Shown: in pieces, positions 1-11,409 of the stretch
How positions within the stretch are numbered: the stretch's first letter is position 1
Layout of the letters: each line of letters starts with the position of its first letter
Origin: Coffea arabica
Lineage: Eukaryota > Streptophyta > Magnoliopsida > Gentianales > Rubiaceae
Direction of reading: 5' to 3'
DNA: 64,000 nucleotides
Assembly: GCF_036785885.1 (NCBI RefSeq)
Contig: NC_092322.1
Location: forward strand, 37,469,994 to 37,533,993
Notes under the pieces: model-generated
Database searches by the model: none
What the model was told of the DNA's origin: nothing
Seen by the model: the letters and a program-made list of their open reading frames with translations, nothing else
Translations under genes and position numbers: made by a program

Positions 1-870
1 GAGACCAAGTATTACCCAAAACATAGACAATTGATATTACTTTATTCCTATTACTTAACCAACTTATTTTGGCAAAATTTGTTTAATTAGATGCATGAGT
101 ACACAACATTAGAATACCCAACTAATAAAATAATACAAATCTAGTATGTTATTGACAAATTTCAAGCACCACCATAATACCCACTTTGTTTAACCTTCAA
201 TCTCATTTCGTACCACAAAAAATAACTCCTATATGCAACAAATTAGTGAAATTATCATGAAACCTTAGATCTACAATAAAAAAAATGGCTAACACCAATT
301 CAAAAGGTTTTTAACCATTCAAACTTTAAACTTTCGAATTCAGACATTTAAATACCAAAACCCTAAAATCAATAAATTAGATTAAGACAAAGAAGTATTT
401 ACTTACCAAATTAGTGCTATGCAATGTTTTGCTTCTGCCAAAAACCTTCTGTTCAATCTTTCTACGAGTTGGATTGTGCTGCTTCTCTTTCACTTTTCAG
501 TCTCTCTCTTTGACTCTCGAGTCTCTCTCTTTAAGAAGAATAGCGAAAAAATTCAGGTGTTGAAGGCCAATTGCTTAATTGTATCCTTTGGTACATATGT
601 AGGGACATTTTTTGGCAATTCACATTTAGATGTGATGGAGCGATGTTTCTTCCGTCCACTTTCCACATTTCATGTTACCATATGGGGGTTATGTGGTCAT
701 ATTTGAAAGATGGAGAGGGGTTATGTGATCGAATGTGAAACCATAGAGGGGTTATATGTTATTTACCCTTTTTTGGGGGTAGCTATCTGGAGATTGCTAT
801 GAGGTTAAATTTGTATTAACTGATAATATGTTAGAGGCATAACAAAATTATTCTTTTTAGTGCTAAAAAG
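1..870. other. Intergenic DNA with decayed repeat
   Basis: AT-rich sequence with no gene I can support. A pyrimidine-rich tract lies near 480-530. From about 640 to 775 there are several GGGGTTATGTG-like stretches ending in a TTTACCC motif. They resemble the inner part of the inverted repeats of the MITE at 18783-19255, so this is probably a heavily decayed relative. No clean ends or target duplication are visible. Confidence 0.45.
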
Positions 871-874
871 AGCA

Positions 875-1113
875 ATGACTTTCATAAATTAGGTCCAGAA
901 GTGGGCTTTAGGGATTTGGCATATTTGTTATAGAGAAAGCGAAATTTGAGACTCTTTAAACAGAAGGCTCAGAGTTCTTGGAATTGATTCAAAGCATTTT
1001 GAAGAATGTCTGCCAAGTTGTTGCAGGATAGAGAAGAATTCCACGAACCAGAGCAACTTGGAAACTATGTTTCAAATCGAACTTTTAGAGAAAATTCTTT
1101 CTTTAATGTGTAG
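875..1113 (+). repeat. Paralogous segment, empty site of the 18783 MITE
   Basis: This stretch matches 18750-19440 closely, including the shared phrase AGAAGAATTCCACGAACCAG. The 473-bp MITE at 18783-19255 is missing here: the sequence passes directly from the GGCTTTAGGGA region through a TATTTGTTA-like site into AAGCGAAATT. It is therefore a duplicated locus from before that insertion. The duplicated DNA has no recognisable coding potential. At the other copy it lies just downstream of the Ca2+-ATPase gene. Confidence 0.6.
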
Positions 1114-1725
1114 GAAGCCTTATTGTATAATAAAAGTAGTTTTGTTAGCTTGTGGTATGTTCTCTATGTAGTGATGGTAGTTATGCTGATATTTGTAAGA
1201 GTGGCTTGCTGCTACTAGTAACTTTTCCTTGCTCAGTAATGCAAGTCAAAAGTTTCACCCAAAACAAAAAATGGAAGAAGAGTATGCATTCATACTATGA
1301 AAAATCTTAAAGAACATGACTTGAGGCATGAACTAGGTTGTTTTCTATAAAATGATTTGCGCCCTTACAAAATATCTTCTAGTGTTGTAAGTTTCAGCAC
1401 ATCACCTTAAAAATAGTTTTGAAGCCTTATTGTATAATAAAAGCAGTTTTGTCAGCCTGTGATATGTTCTCTCTGTAGTGATGGTAGTTATACTGATATT
1501 TGTGAGAGCGGCTGGCTGCTACTAGTAACTTTTCCTTACTCAGTAATGCAAGTCAAGAGTTCACCCAAAACAAAAAATGGAAGAAGAGTATGCATTCATA
1601 CTGTGAAAAATCTCAAAAAATATGACTTGAGGCATGAACTAGGTTGTTTTCTATAAAATGATTTGCGCCCCTATGAAATATTTTCTAGTGTTGTAAGTTT
1701 CAACACGTTATCTTTAAAATACAAT
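1114..1725 (+). repeat. Tandem duplication, ~307-bp unit
   Basis: Two copies of about 307 bp lie head to tail. Both begin GAAGCCTTATTGTATAATAA, at 1114 and 1421, and both run to the GTTGTAAGTTTCA motif. They differ by scattered substitutions. The first part of the unit is also related to 19430-19680. The short ORF inside copy 2 (1459-1656) is not preserved in copy 1, which argues against coding. Confidence 0.8.
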
Positions 1726-2640
1726 AACCCAACTTATTTTACTAAACCATTCTAATCTACACTATTGAGGTAAGATAGATATATCACATAACACCGTCCT
1801 TTGTTTCATATAGAATACTATAATAATACATTTTCTAATATATTATATTTGTAGTAACAAAAAGAATAGTGGAAGAATCCCAAAATTGTAAAGATAGATG
1901 TAAAAGACATGTTTCATCATATATTTGTACTTAGAAGAGTATAGGAGTTACAACCTAGATATTAAACCAAATAATTATACAATTTTAGCAACAAAGCATT
2001 ATTGTACAATATATTATGGTCAAAAAATTTCTCCTTTATATTATAAAAGTATAATTGAAAATACCATTCAATTAAGTTCAGGATATTTGATTTTTTAAAA
2101 TTAAAATACCCCAGCGTCATGAATTATAATGATCAAAATTGAACTCTGGCTTAAGTCTAATTGATAAAAGAAAGTAGAAATATGAAAAAGAAAAATTTAG
2201 CAGAATTAAGGTGTAGTTTTGTCCCGTAGAGAGTTAAATGAAAAAAATAAATAAAGTTTAGGAAATAAATTGCAAATCCGACCATTCCTTATAGGCGAAG
2301 TTTTTAGGATTAACCCTTTTCCAGTTGGAGTAGCACACGTGCCAAATTCACAAAGCACCTTTAAATTAAAGCAAATCTAAAGGGAAAAAGAAAAGGAAAA
2401 AATCGGGGGAAGAATCAAAGTGAAAGAAAAAAGTCTGCTTTTTACTTCTGCTTTTTTTTTTTTCAGACTTTTCCTTCCCAAGCAAAAGAAGAATCCTAAT
2501 ACTAATGCATATATTCCCAGGCCAATAATCAATTGGGCCCATATATTCCCTACTCAATAATCAATTGGTCCCCTCTCCTTTTTCCCTTTGATAATTATTC
2601 TCCTAAATAATTCTCCCTATCTTTAGAAAAGCTTATATGG
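1726..2640. other. Intergenic DNA
   Basis: AT-rich non-coding sequence with poly-A/T tracts, for example near 2440-2465. No gene or element ends seen. Confidence 0.5.
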
Positions 2641-2649
2641 ATTTGAGTT

Positions 2650-2852
2650 GCAAATTCCCTTTTCAATCATCATCTTCATCTTCATCCTGGGCTGTAATCG
2701 TCTACTCACCGTGGCTGAAATACCGGATTTTTCCACCGCCGTCCCATCATTTGACTCCTCGGATACCGGATTTTCGACGTATTACTGAAATACCTTAGTA
2801 GTAATTGCGTTTTAATTTCGCCAAGCCAAGCCAAGCCAAGCATATTTAACGG
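2650..2852 (+). other. Probable 5' UTR exon of the Smr gene
   Basis: This is a relatively C/T-rich, leader-like block downstream of a TATA-like CTTATATGGA near 2630. It contains four CCAAG repeats at 2821-2840 and ends at a plausible donor (exon end 2852, then GTACTTC). A matching acceptor, GCGCAACAG, lies just upstream of the Smr start codon at about 4900. The implied 5' UTR intron (about 2.0 kb) would contain the element at 3608-4789. The exon is inferred from base composition and splice signals only. Confidence 0.35.
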
Positions 2853-3599
2853 GTACTTCTTCTTCTTTTTTCATGTTATATTGTCTTCTTATAATTAGGA
2901 TTTTTTGTCGGTGATTTTTGGATGAGTAATTAGCTTATGATTGTGTATTAAATGTCTACGTGTTTTATCTGACTAATTTTTATTTTTAAACAATTTTTTT
3001 GGTATAGCTTTATTATGACAGTATATTAAACTAATTAGAGCATATTTATGATAGTGTATTAGTCAAAGTACATATTTGATGTGCTTTATGAATATTGGCT
3101 TCAGACTTTTGTATTTAATTTAGAATTATTATATTTTGGCAGAGTTTAATGATGTATAACTAGTGTGGATATTTTAATTAGTTCATGAATTTAATTTAGC
3201 TTATTCAGTAGCTTATAATACTATAATTAATGATTACGGGTATAATCAGATTATAGTTTTATATGTAAAATGATAAAAACTGAAAAACTTGCTTAGAGCA
3301 ATTTTAGTGGAAGGTTCAGTTTCTGGGAACGGTTAGTACAATTTCACGACATTGAAAGAATGATTTTTTTTTTCCCATTTTTTATCTCTCTCTCTCTCTC
3401 TTCTGATTGGAGCATTCAGTTTTTTCGCAGCAATTATTTTTCGTCTTTCATTTTTGTTGATGGGCTAATAAAAAGTAGTGTGTTATTGTCATTCCAATTT
3501 GTATTTGTATCAATTAGTTGATCGAAAGCTTCATTTTGTGTTATATTAACTGTTATTGGAATTTCTTTTGTCTGGATTAATATCTTCATACACAACGGT
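2853..3599. other. Probable intron / non-coding DNA
   Basis: T-rich sequence with a short CT dinucleotide run near 3388-3402. No ORF of interest. It is best explained as part of a 5' UTR intron of the downstream gene. Confidence 0.35.
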
Positions 3600-3607
3600 G
3601 ACAAAGA

Positions 3608-4789
3608 GGCTAATTGATTAGAATATAGGCGAAAAAAAAAATATTCAGACACTTGCGGGTCTAACAGGGTTCTGTATATATCTATGGGTGCCGGCACCTG
3701 ACACAAAATTTTTTTTTTTTTTATAAAAGACACATGGGTGCCGGCACCTGACAAAGACTGCAAAAGCTGGCTGCTGGGCAGTCAAATTGTTAAAAAAAAA
3801 AAATCGGCAGGCTTCAATGCAATTCAGACAAAGTAGCTCCCATGAATTTTTCACACTTTTTTGCTTCAGATTTGCCCCTTTTGGCAGGCTTGTGGACAAA
3901 ACAAAAATTGTCTGGCAGCTCCCTTTTGTCTGGCTTGTGCACAAATTCGTTCAATTAATCCATTCAATTAATTAACCTCGCCAAATACATCTAAATTCAT
4001 TTAATCAGACCTCTTAAAATTAATTCATTCAATTAATTAAACTAATTAATTCACTAAACTAATTAAAATAATTGTATACTACATAACGTAAACTAATTAT
4101 CAACTATCTTAACAAAAAATGAATTGCATTAAACTAATATCACTAGTTTCGAAATTAAGCTATGCTAATTATATTAATTTTATATATTTATTTTATTAGC
4201 ATAGGTATTATTTCAAATATTTAAATTACCCGGACTAAATGGCTAACAGTTATCGTACGTAAATTTTTCTTTTGGTTTAGCTTTTTTGCTTCACAGGAGC
4301 TGCCTTCTTTTCACTTAACAAATTGCTGAGCTTCTTTTCACTTAACAGGAGCTTCCTTTCCTGCGCAATTTAGCTTCCATTCCCAACTTCCTACCGCCTC
4401 TACGTATATCCAACAGTGCCCCTGTAACCCCTCCTCTTTCTTCCCCAACAAAAAGAAGGCTCTATAGTTTAGTACCTTGTTTCGCATTTTTTTTCTATCC
4501 AATCAATTTCACTGGCAGCCAGCTTTTTTTTTCAGCCTGCCAAATTTTTTTTTTTAACAATTTGACTGGAGTGCCCGGCAGCCAGCTTTTGCAGACTTTG
4601 TCAGGTGCCGGGCTGACAGGGCTGTGTCAGCCCGGCACCCATGTGTCAACTATAAAAAAAAAAATTTTTTTTTTGGTGTTAGGTGGCGGGCTGACACGGC
4701 TCGGCACCCATAGATTTATACAACTCCCCTATCAGACTCGCAAGTGTCTGACTTTTCTTTTATACACCAATATTCTAATCAATTAGCCC
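3608..4789. mobile_element. Non-autonomous DNA element with long TIRs
   Basis: The ends GGCTAATTGATTAGAATAT (left) and its inverse (right) open inverted repeats of about 200-250 bp. These arms include copies of GGGTGCCGGCACC, a poly-A/T tract and a GCTGGCTGC segment. The flanks carry an identical 8-bp direct repeat, GACAAAGA, at 3600-3607 and 4790-4797, which I read as the target-site duplication. The centre is AT-rich and non-coding. An 8-bp duplication fits hAT and the long TIRs fit Mutator-like MITEs, so I leave the superfamily open. It sits about 130 bp upstream of a start codon. Confidence 0.8.
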
Positions 4790-4928
4790 GACAAAGATGT
4801 GAATTTTGCATTATTGAGAGTTCTCTATAATTGCATAAACTTTGGGACAAAAAAGGGAAGAGAGGGGAAGGGGGACCGGCTGTTGCATGTGCGCAACAGG
4901 ATGGTTTTGAGAATATCTGTCGTCTAAG

Positions 4929-5096
4929 ATGACTACTGCTGCTGGTGCAGGACCTCTGAACACAAAGATGTCACAGAGGAGAGGTAAAACGTCTAGTTGG
5001 ACTGTATTTGACCTGACTACTTCTGCAAGTGTACAACCTCTGGACACAAAAATGTTGCGGAGGAGAGGTAAAACGTCTGGTTGTACTGCATTTGAC
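4929..5096 (+). repeat. 84-bp in-frame tandem duplication at the gene start
   Basis: Two 84-bp units (4929-5012 and 5013-5096) encode repeated 28-residue blocks, each containing TKM..RRGKTS..T.FDL. The first unit begins with the ATG and the second with CTG. The frame is kept, so the protein gained 28 residues without disruption. Confidence 0.85.
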
Positions 5097-8000
5097 CTTG
5101 AACATCGTCGTAAGCAGCGTCTTGAACCTGAAGCAAAGGATGAATTTTTTCCAGCAATATCAAGCTCAATGGACCAAAGTCAGAAAGCCTTGACAAACAT
5201 AGCAAATATAACTGCATCGGAGAAGCATTTTGCGTCTCTACTACAGGATGCTGTCAAATTTCAGATCAAGCCAAAACGCAGCGATATGCATGAAAAGAAA
5301 TTGCAGGGTGGTTGCTCTAGTGGTGTCAAAGATGCTTTGAAGGCAAATGGAATGCTTAAGGAGCTCCATCCTTGGGCAGGCCAATGCCTGATTGAGGATG
5401 TTTTGGCTGGTGTAGACTATGATGTTGATAAGGCCTCATCCTTATTGAAAATGATGGTTTCCTCTGAGCAAAAATACAATAATATTAAAATTACTGGGAC
5501 TGATGAATTAAAGTTCAATCATAAGAAGTCTCTTGTGAATGAAAATAAGTCATTAGCTGAAAAGGACACAGATCTTTCTCAAGTGATGCATCTTCTTGAG
5601 GGTCTTCTGCTTAGCAGTAATCGAGATTTGACAGATGAACGTGCTTCTTCGAGGAGAGTGCTTCTGCATGATGTCTTTGCTACAAAAATGATTCTGAATT
5701 CCATCAAATCTTTACCCATTGAGCGGGAAGAAGATGATGTTTACTTGGCTCAAAGAAAAGAGGCACAAAAGATGACAAGGTTTGTTTCTGGTATAAATTT
5801 TAGCTGCAATCTGCACTATGAACTTGAATTTTGTTTTTACTTCAATCATATGTAGTACTTGTAATAAGGATGCTTCTTTCCTTTTTCTTGTTCTCATACA
5901 CAAATTTCAGGGAAAAAGGTATAGAAATCCTGGTATTAAAAATATGTAATTCACATACTCAATTATGACAAATTGCTCATCACATCCATTTTCTTGCTAG
6001 AATTTTGGGATTGCACTTTAAATGGCACCTTTTAAACTTATCCCTTCAACTTATTGTGCTCTGGAATATTCGATGCATTATGAATATGGTGGAGATTGCA
6101 GATATGGAAGAGCATTGGTATCATAGTTTTTTAGTTCTTGCTATCCGAATGTGCTTTATGTTGAATTTCTAATTTTTGGTCTTTGAACCCTCCATAGTTG
6201 TTTGAATTAAGGACTGGGAGATTATGTTTGTTTAATTTGGTTCTCAGTCATATATCATGATGTGTACGGCCATTTTGTTATTTAATTTAGTTTCATATTC
6301 ATCACAGAAGTTTAGAGAACATGAATAAGCAACTTGAATCACATTCAGAACTCTTGATTATATACTGGGTAAGTGTGTCATAATTGAAATTCTTCTTTAA
6401 GGATAGCTATGTATATCTTGCTACTTCTCTGATAAACGTTTCCATGGACAAGAACTTGCCTTGCCATTTGCGGTTTTCCTGAACCAGCTTGCTTTAGATC
6501 ATATTCTTTTGCTTGAGCCAGTGTTGTGATATTCTTTTCCATTTCTGAAATCCTGCTTTTAAACAAAAAAAAAAAAGGGTTACATGACTGGCAATTTATG
6601 AATATAGTTATTTTTTCTGGTGTGATAGCCTTCTTTTATTAGAATATTATTCTTTGCAGTTGTCAGATACCACCTTGTGCTACCTTAGATGATAATTTCT
6701 TTGCTTTTAGTGTTCTTATGCTTTTATTCACAAGAATCTTGTGCTATTTCTTTTATGCTTTTGTTATGCAGGTTTTCAACTTTGAAATCTTTTACATATG
6801 ATTTGGTTTGCAAGATTTTTAATTTGCCAAGATATTCGAGAATTTATGCAAAGAGGCACTTTTAGAAACAGAAGTTAACACTAAAACCTTGGATAACTAG
6901 CAAAAGAGTGAGTGAGAGTATGAGTATTTATCAATTAAATGATAATTTAAGTTTTACCACTAATGTTACTAAAAGGTATGCCAAAATTGGAAGGTTGTGT
7001 CTTGTGTTTGACAATTAGGGTGTGCATAAACGGGCAAAAATGAATTATCAACCAATTTTAGAATGAATTAGGGGACGTGAATTGGTAATTATGCTGGATG
7101 CTTGGAAATATATATAAATATACATATATACAAATGACCAAAAAAGTACAGAAATGGATCTGGCTTTCTTAAGTTTGAAATTATCAATTTCGAATTCATT
7201 ACAGCCGTTAGGGACTCATTAAAATCGGAGTCTGCATTTGGTACTATATATTAGTAAAAGCATATTTCTGTTTGTACACAAATACATACAGACAGTTTAT
7301 GTATTTATATGTGTATATATACATAATGTGTATATATTCACATAAATATGTCACACAGACCGTCAGACACAGCCTAATTCTATTCCAGTTTATACCCACT
7401 GCTGATACTGTGATGTTCTCCATCTCTCTTAAAGCTCACACTTGACAACTCACAGCTGGCACTCAAAAACTCATGGGCTTACCCTTGCCTCACAGCTCTT
7501 TCCTTCTTGTCTGTCGTCTCTATTGTCAGTCATCTCTGTATAAATATGCTGTCCATTCTCTTGCCATCTTGCACCACCGTCATTCATTGACCTCATCTGA
7601 CTCTGCCATGTTGCACTTCCTGGTTTCTGGAAGGTAGACTTCCGTACTAGTAGATGTAGTTGTACTGGTTCCTTGATGGTTGCTTTTGTGTTGACCTCTG
7701 GATGTCGAGTTGTAATGATAAGTCATTCTTGTTTGATTTAAGTAGAATCTGGTTAGTGCATTTTTTTTTTTGGCACTGATCTTGTAGTGGTTCTGGTGAA
7801 GTTGAACTAGCATTGGCAATTATTTTGCGAACTCAGTTCTTGTGGTTTCTGTTTTTGCTGAAACCTTGTAGTGTTAAGATTGTACCCTTCTAAAGTATAT
7901 TGAGTTATGCTGAAGTTTAGGTTTCTGTTTTGAAGATTATTTAGCTCACAGTCCTTGTCTATGCACTTTTCTTATTAAAAAACAGTTCAGCATCTCGGAA

Positions 8001-8928
8001 CTCTAAGGCTTCCGTGGATGCCTATCTGAGAGGGGATCACTTATCTGCTCAACTCTATTCACGGAAAGCTCGTGAAGAATGGCTGACTGCTAAACAACTA
8101 AATGCCAAGGCAGCAAAAGAAATTCTGAGAATCAAGAATTTGAAGAATGATGAGTGGACATTAGATTTGCATGGTCTTCATGCTGCAGAAGCAGTCCAAG
8201 CCTTGCAAGAACATTTGCAGAGGATTGAATCTCAGATGCCTACAAAACAGCTTGCTTGTGCTAGAAGATTCAATGCAATTCAATCTCAGATGCCTTGTGC
8301 TAGAATACTCAACATATCTCAGATGCCTATTGCTTGTGCTAGAATATTCAATGTATCTCAGATGCCTGCTAGAAGATTCAATGTAATGGCAGGAATTGTA
8401 TCTTCCACAGCTCCTAATGTTGCAATTTTTAGGGATTTGGAAGAGTGTGATAGCCAGATTCCATTGTTTAGGCCAAGACCAGCATCTGTAGAAGTAATAA
8501 CAGGTACTGTTTCTCCTTTTTAAATCAATTGCACATGCTAAAGTGTTTAATATTCTGGTTTTATGCATGTGCTTGCTCTTCTAATATACTATCTAAGCAA
8601 TGTGCCTGAATTTCCTTACAAGGGATGTGGACCTCTTAATGAAGTTTTAAGTGGTTTAAGCCAGTTGTTTTAGTCAGACAGGATAATACTACTATATAGT
8701 GCAATATGATTCTTGTGATACGTTTTCAGGAAAAGGCAAGCATAGTCGGGGTGAAGCCACACTTCCTCCAGCCATTAGGAGCTTTCTTGATGAAAATAGG
8801 TAATATTCTTCGTTTCTTTTTCAAGGTGAGTGTTAGGAAATTGCAGTTAAAAAAGTTTAAATTTTTGCAGATATCACTATAGTGAAGCACGACCTGGGGT
8901 GATTGAAGTACAAGTCAAATTCCAGTGA
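4929..8928 (+). CDS. DUF1771 and Smr domain protein
   Basis: Four exons join in frame: 4929-5779, 7986-8503, 8730-8799 and 8871-8928, all with GT-AG borders. The N-terminal half is hydrophilic and has a CUE-like stretch (LHPWAGQCLIEDVLAGVDYD). Exon 2 starts with a DUF1771-type helical region (DAYLRGDHLSAQLYSRKARE) followed by the Smr motif LDLHGLHAAEAV. Exon 3 supplies the second Smr motif, ITGKGKHSRG, and exon 4 ends with EARPGVIEVQVKFQ. The family resembles plant proteins such as Arabidopsis At5g58720. Smr domains are MutS2-related and several act as nucleases; the role in this plant subfamily is not established here. Two oddities are an 84-bp duplication covering the start codon and a minisatellite between the two Smr motifs. 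The second copy of the duplicated unit has CTG where the first has ATG, supporting 4929 as the start. Confidence 0.85.
8231..8389 (+). repeat. In-frame minisatellite inside the Smr region
   Basis: CTCAGATGCC recurs at 8231, 8285, 8318 and 8357, each followed by variants of GCTTGTGCTAGAAxATTCAATG. Spacings are 54, 33 and 39 bp, all multiples of three, so the array encodes degenerate SQMP..CAR.FN repeats. It lies between the LDLHG motif and the exon encoding TGKGKHS, in what should be a linker of the domain. Confidence 0.85.
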
Positions 8929-10169
8929 TGATGAGCTCTGTGCATTGCACTATCTTGCAATGAGGGAGTTCTCCTTATTTGATATGTATCATAGATTGGT
9001 CTTAGGTATTTTGCGGTAATTAGCCTTGTCTTGTATATACTGCTGTACACACTGTTCTGTTCTTTAACTTAAATAGTTTGCTAATTGTACAGTTCAGATT
9101 GATGTCAATGAAGTTTTACAAGGAGAAGTAGACAGCCTTTTTCTTCTTCATATTGCATTTCTGTTGTTTGCATGCCAGTGTGGCTATGTAGCTACTCAAG
9201 TACCTCGCCAGAATGGTGGCCACATGTAGTAGTATATGCTTGTGGAACTATAACAAAATTGTTACTGAGTGCAGAAATGAGGATAGTGGTTGCATGAAGA
9301 TTTTTCTGGATCTTTCTTTGGTTTGTGGATCTCTTTTGATAAAGTTTGTTTTGGCTCTTGCTAACTGTGGACACCTATATAGTGGACGAATGGAATCTCT
9401 TGCCTCCTTCAATGCACGCTCTTGGCTAAGCAACTGTATCAGAATTGGCTGCCGTTGCATAATGGCACTTTACCTTGGCAATTTGAAGCAAACTAGTATA
9501 ATCTTGGCAGAGTATCCTGAATAAAAGGGTTAGCCGGTTAGACATTAATTTTCTTGTTCACGTGGAATCATTAAATAAAAATTGTCTTGGCAGAAAGTAC
9601 CCCAAATGAGAGGATTCAATGCTACTTTTCGTGACAGACGGGACTCAGTTTGAATTAGTTGTTTTTCAGGTTTTTTTTTTTTAAAAAAAATCTTACTGTA
9701 GCTGTTTTTGAAAAACCGCTAATGTTGTTTGGATTGCTGTATTTGAAAAACTAATTGTCTTAAAAAAAACATTTCAAAATTTTTCAAACTATACAATTCA
9801 AAATATTTCTCGAAATTTTTAAACTATACACTTCAAAATATTAAAAAAGACACATTTCAAAAATTTTTTTAAAAATTTCTACAGTAAGTTACAGTAAAAT
9901 TTTAGACAAACACCTAAAAAAACTCACTTGCCAATTATGCAAAGTTACTTGATAGTATATTTTCATGAAATGCAAGGGCAGTCAGAAATTGCAGAAAGCT
10001 AATTTTTTATCGGTGCCTTGTTTGGAAGCTAAGTTTTTTGCTAAGTTTGTCTGCTACAATTTTTTTAAAAACTTTAATTTATGTTGTTCTGCGTGGCCAT
10101 CATATAATTCTGCACAGGGCCCTATTTTAAGTATCGGAAACGTTTTTTCAAAATACCAAATGTTGATTC
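8929..10169. other. 3' UTR and non-coding DNA of the Smr gene
   Basis: The first few hundred bases are a plausible 3' UTR. From about 9660 to 9930 there is an AT-rich stretch with TTTGGATTGCTGTATTTGAA on one side and ACAGTAAAATTTTAGACAAA on the other. This looks like an eroded MITE, but clean ends are not visible. Confidence 0.4.
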
Positions 10170-10632
10170 TATAATGCTTCTTAGAGATGTATGGCGGTTG
10201 TTGAATAACTCTTAGGCAGCGATGCAGATGATGGTCCACTGACTCTGGTGAATGTTGGAAACGCTCGACCAAGACCCGATGGCACTTACTATGGCTAAGG
10301 AATATCGGTGTAATGGCCACGGACTCTTCAAATTCCACCCTTTGTGTGGGGTGGGCTCCTAATAACCCCGCTCAGCCAACAAATTACACAAGTGGAGCAA
10401 CAGTGGAACATTCATGAGTAGGTTTTCGAATATTCTGTCCCGGTGGCTGCTCCGTTACCCATTGTTGACCTGAGAGTGCACTATCTGGAATCCTTCATCT
10501 AGGAGGAGGGTTTAGGTATGGGTCAAAAAGAGCCAGCCCTAAGAGCAGAAACATGGCTAAGGCCAGCTCGAGATTGTCATCGTCGAGCTCGTCCTCCAAG
10601 TCCCTGCCATGGAAATGTACTTGATTATCCAT
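10170..10632 (-). pseudogene. PIF/Harbinger (ALP1-like) nuclease fragment
   Basis: Reading from 10632 downward gives a Met start and an acidic, hydrophobic leader (DLEDELDDDNLELALAMFLL). Next comes DSALSGQQWVTE and, after a shift, VEFEESVAITPIFLSHSKC and VERFQHSPESVDHHLHRCLR. The last block matches the helix-turn-helix-like region before the DDE nuclease of Harbinger/ALP1 proteins, which has the pattern FQ.SGETISRHF. In-frame stops and at least one frameshift interrupt it, and no catalytic nuclease part follows. It is a truncated relic. Whether it came from an active element or a domesticated ALP1-like gene cannot be told here. Confidence 0.6.
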
Positions 10633-11409
10633 CAAATAGCCACTAATCCGAAGAACAGACCTGCAAGTTCATACATCCAGGTCAAAATATGCCACAGTAG
10701 GAACATAAACCTCGTCAAAAGAGAAGCTTGCTTCAGTTCTCCGTGATATGAACTGAGATGTTACGTAAGGCATCAAACCCACCTATAATGGTGTAGACAT
10801 GATAGGTATTTACACTAATTGAGGCAAAGCAAGAGAAGTAAAAAAAGCTGAATGCCAGAGTTAGCAATTTCGAAAGAATTCAACAGGGCCGTGTAGCAAC
10901 TCATCAGGTCACCTTAGAATTTATTTCCCAACTTTCACAAGTGCTTGCTTTCATTCAGAGGAGGGAACAGAAGCTTTGCAAGATATAGGAAGGAAACTAG
11001 TTTATGGAGAGGAAGTGCATGGAGAAGGTACAATTCTAATTTGGTGAAAGCTTAGATGGCAAGTGTAGCAAGAAGATGCAATACCCGAAGAAGATGTAAC
11101 GGGATTCATAAGACTAAAAGTCCGTCAATATCATTCTCAATAATCATTTCCTTGTCACTTATATTCCCTCACTCGGCATGTATGTTACCTCAATACTCTT
11201 CAAGCAATGTCCACATTGTAATTTAAGTTCTTCAACCTAAAGATGACACAAACTTTATTTTTACGAGAGGAAAGCAGAGCTGAATTTCCAAAGAAACAGT
11301 ACAATTTCCGTAATGACTTTGACCTGCTTTGTTCTCCGTTGATCCCAAGATATTGGAAAAGAATTAGAGCTTTTCTGATCATTCCAATCTTGCACAAACA
11401 AAAATTGGC
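10633..11409. other. Unassigned non-coding DNA
   Basis: Mixed-composition sequence between the Harbinger relic and the fold-back element. Nothing recognisable; short ORFs only. Confidence 0.4.

Noticed and set aside
3434..3944. Two minus-strand ORFs near the left TIR of the 3608 element
   Set aside because: They span the TIR and poly-A tracts and overlap each other in different frames; no domain.
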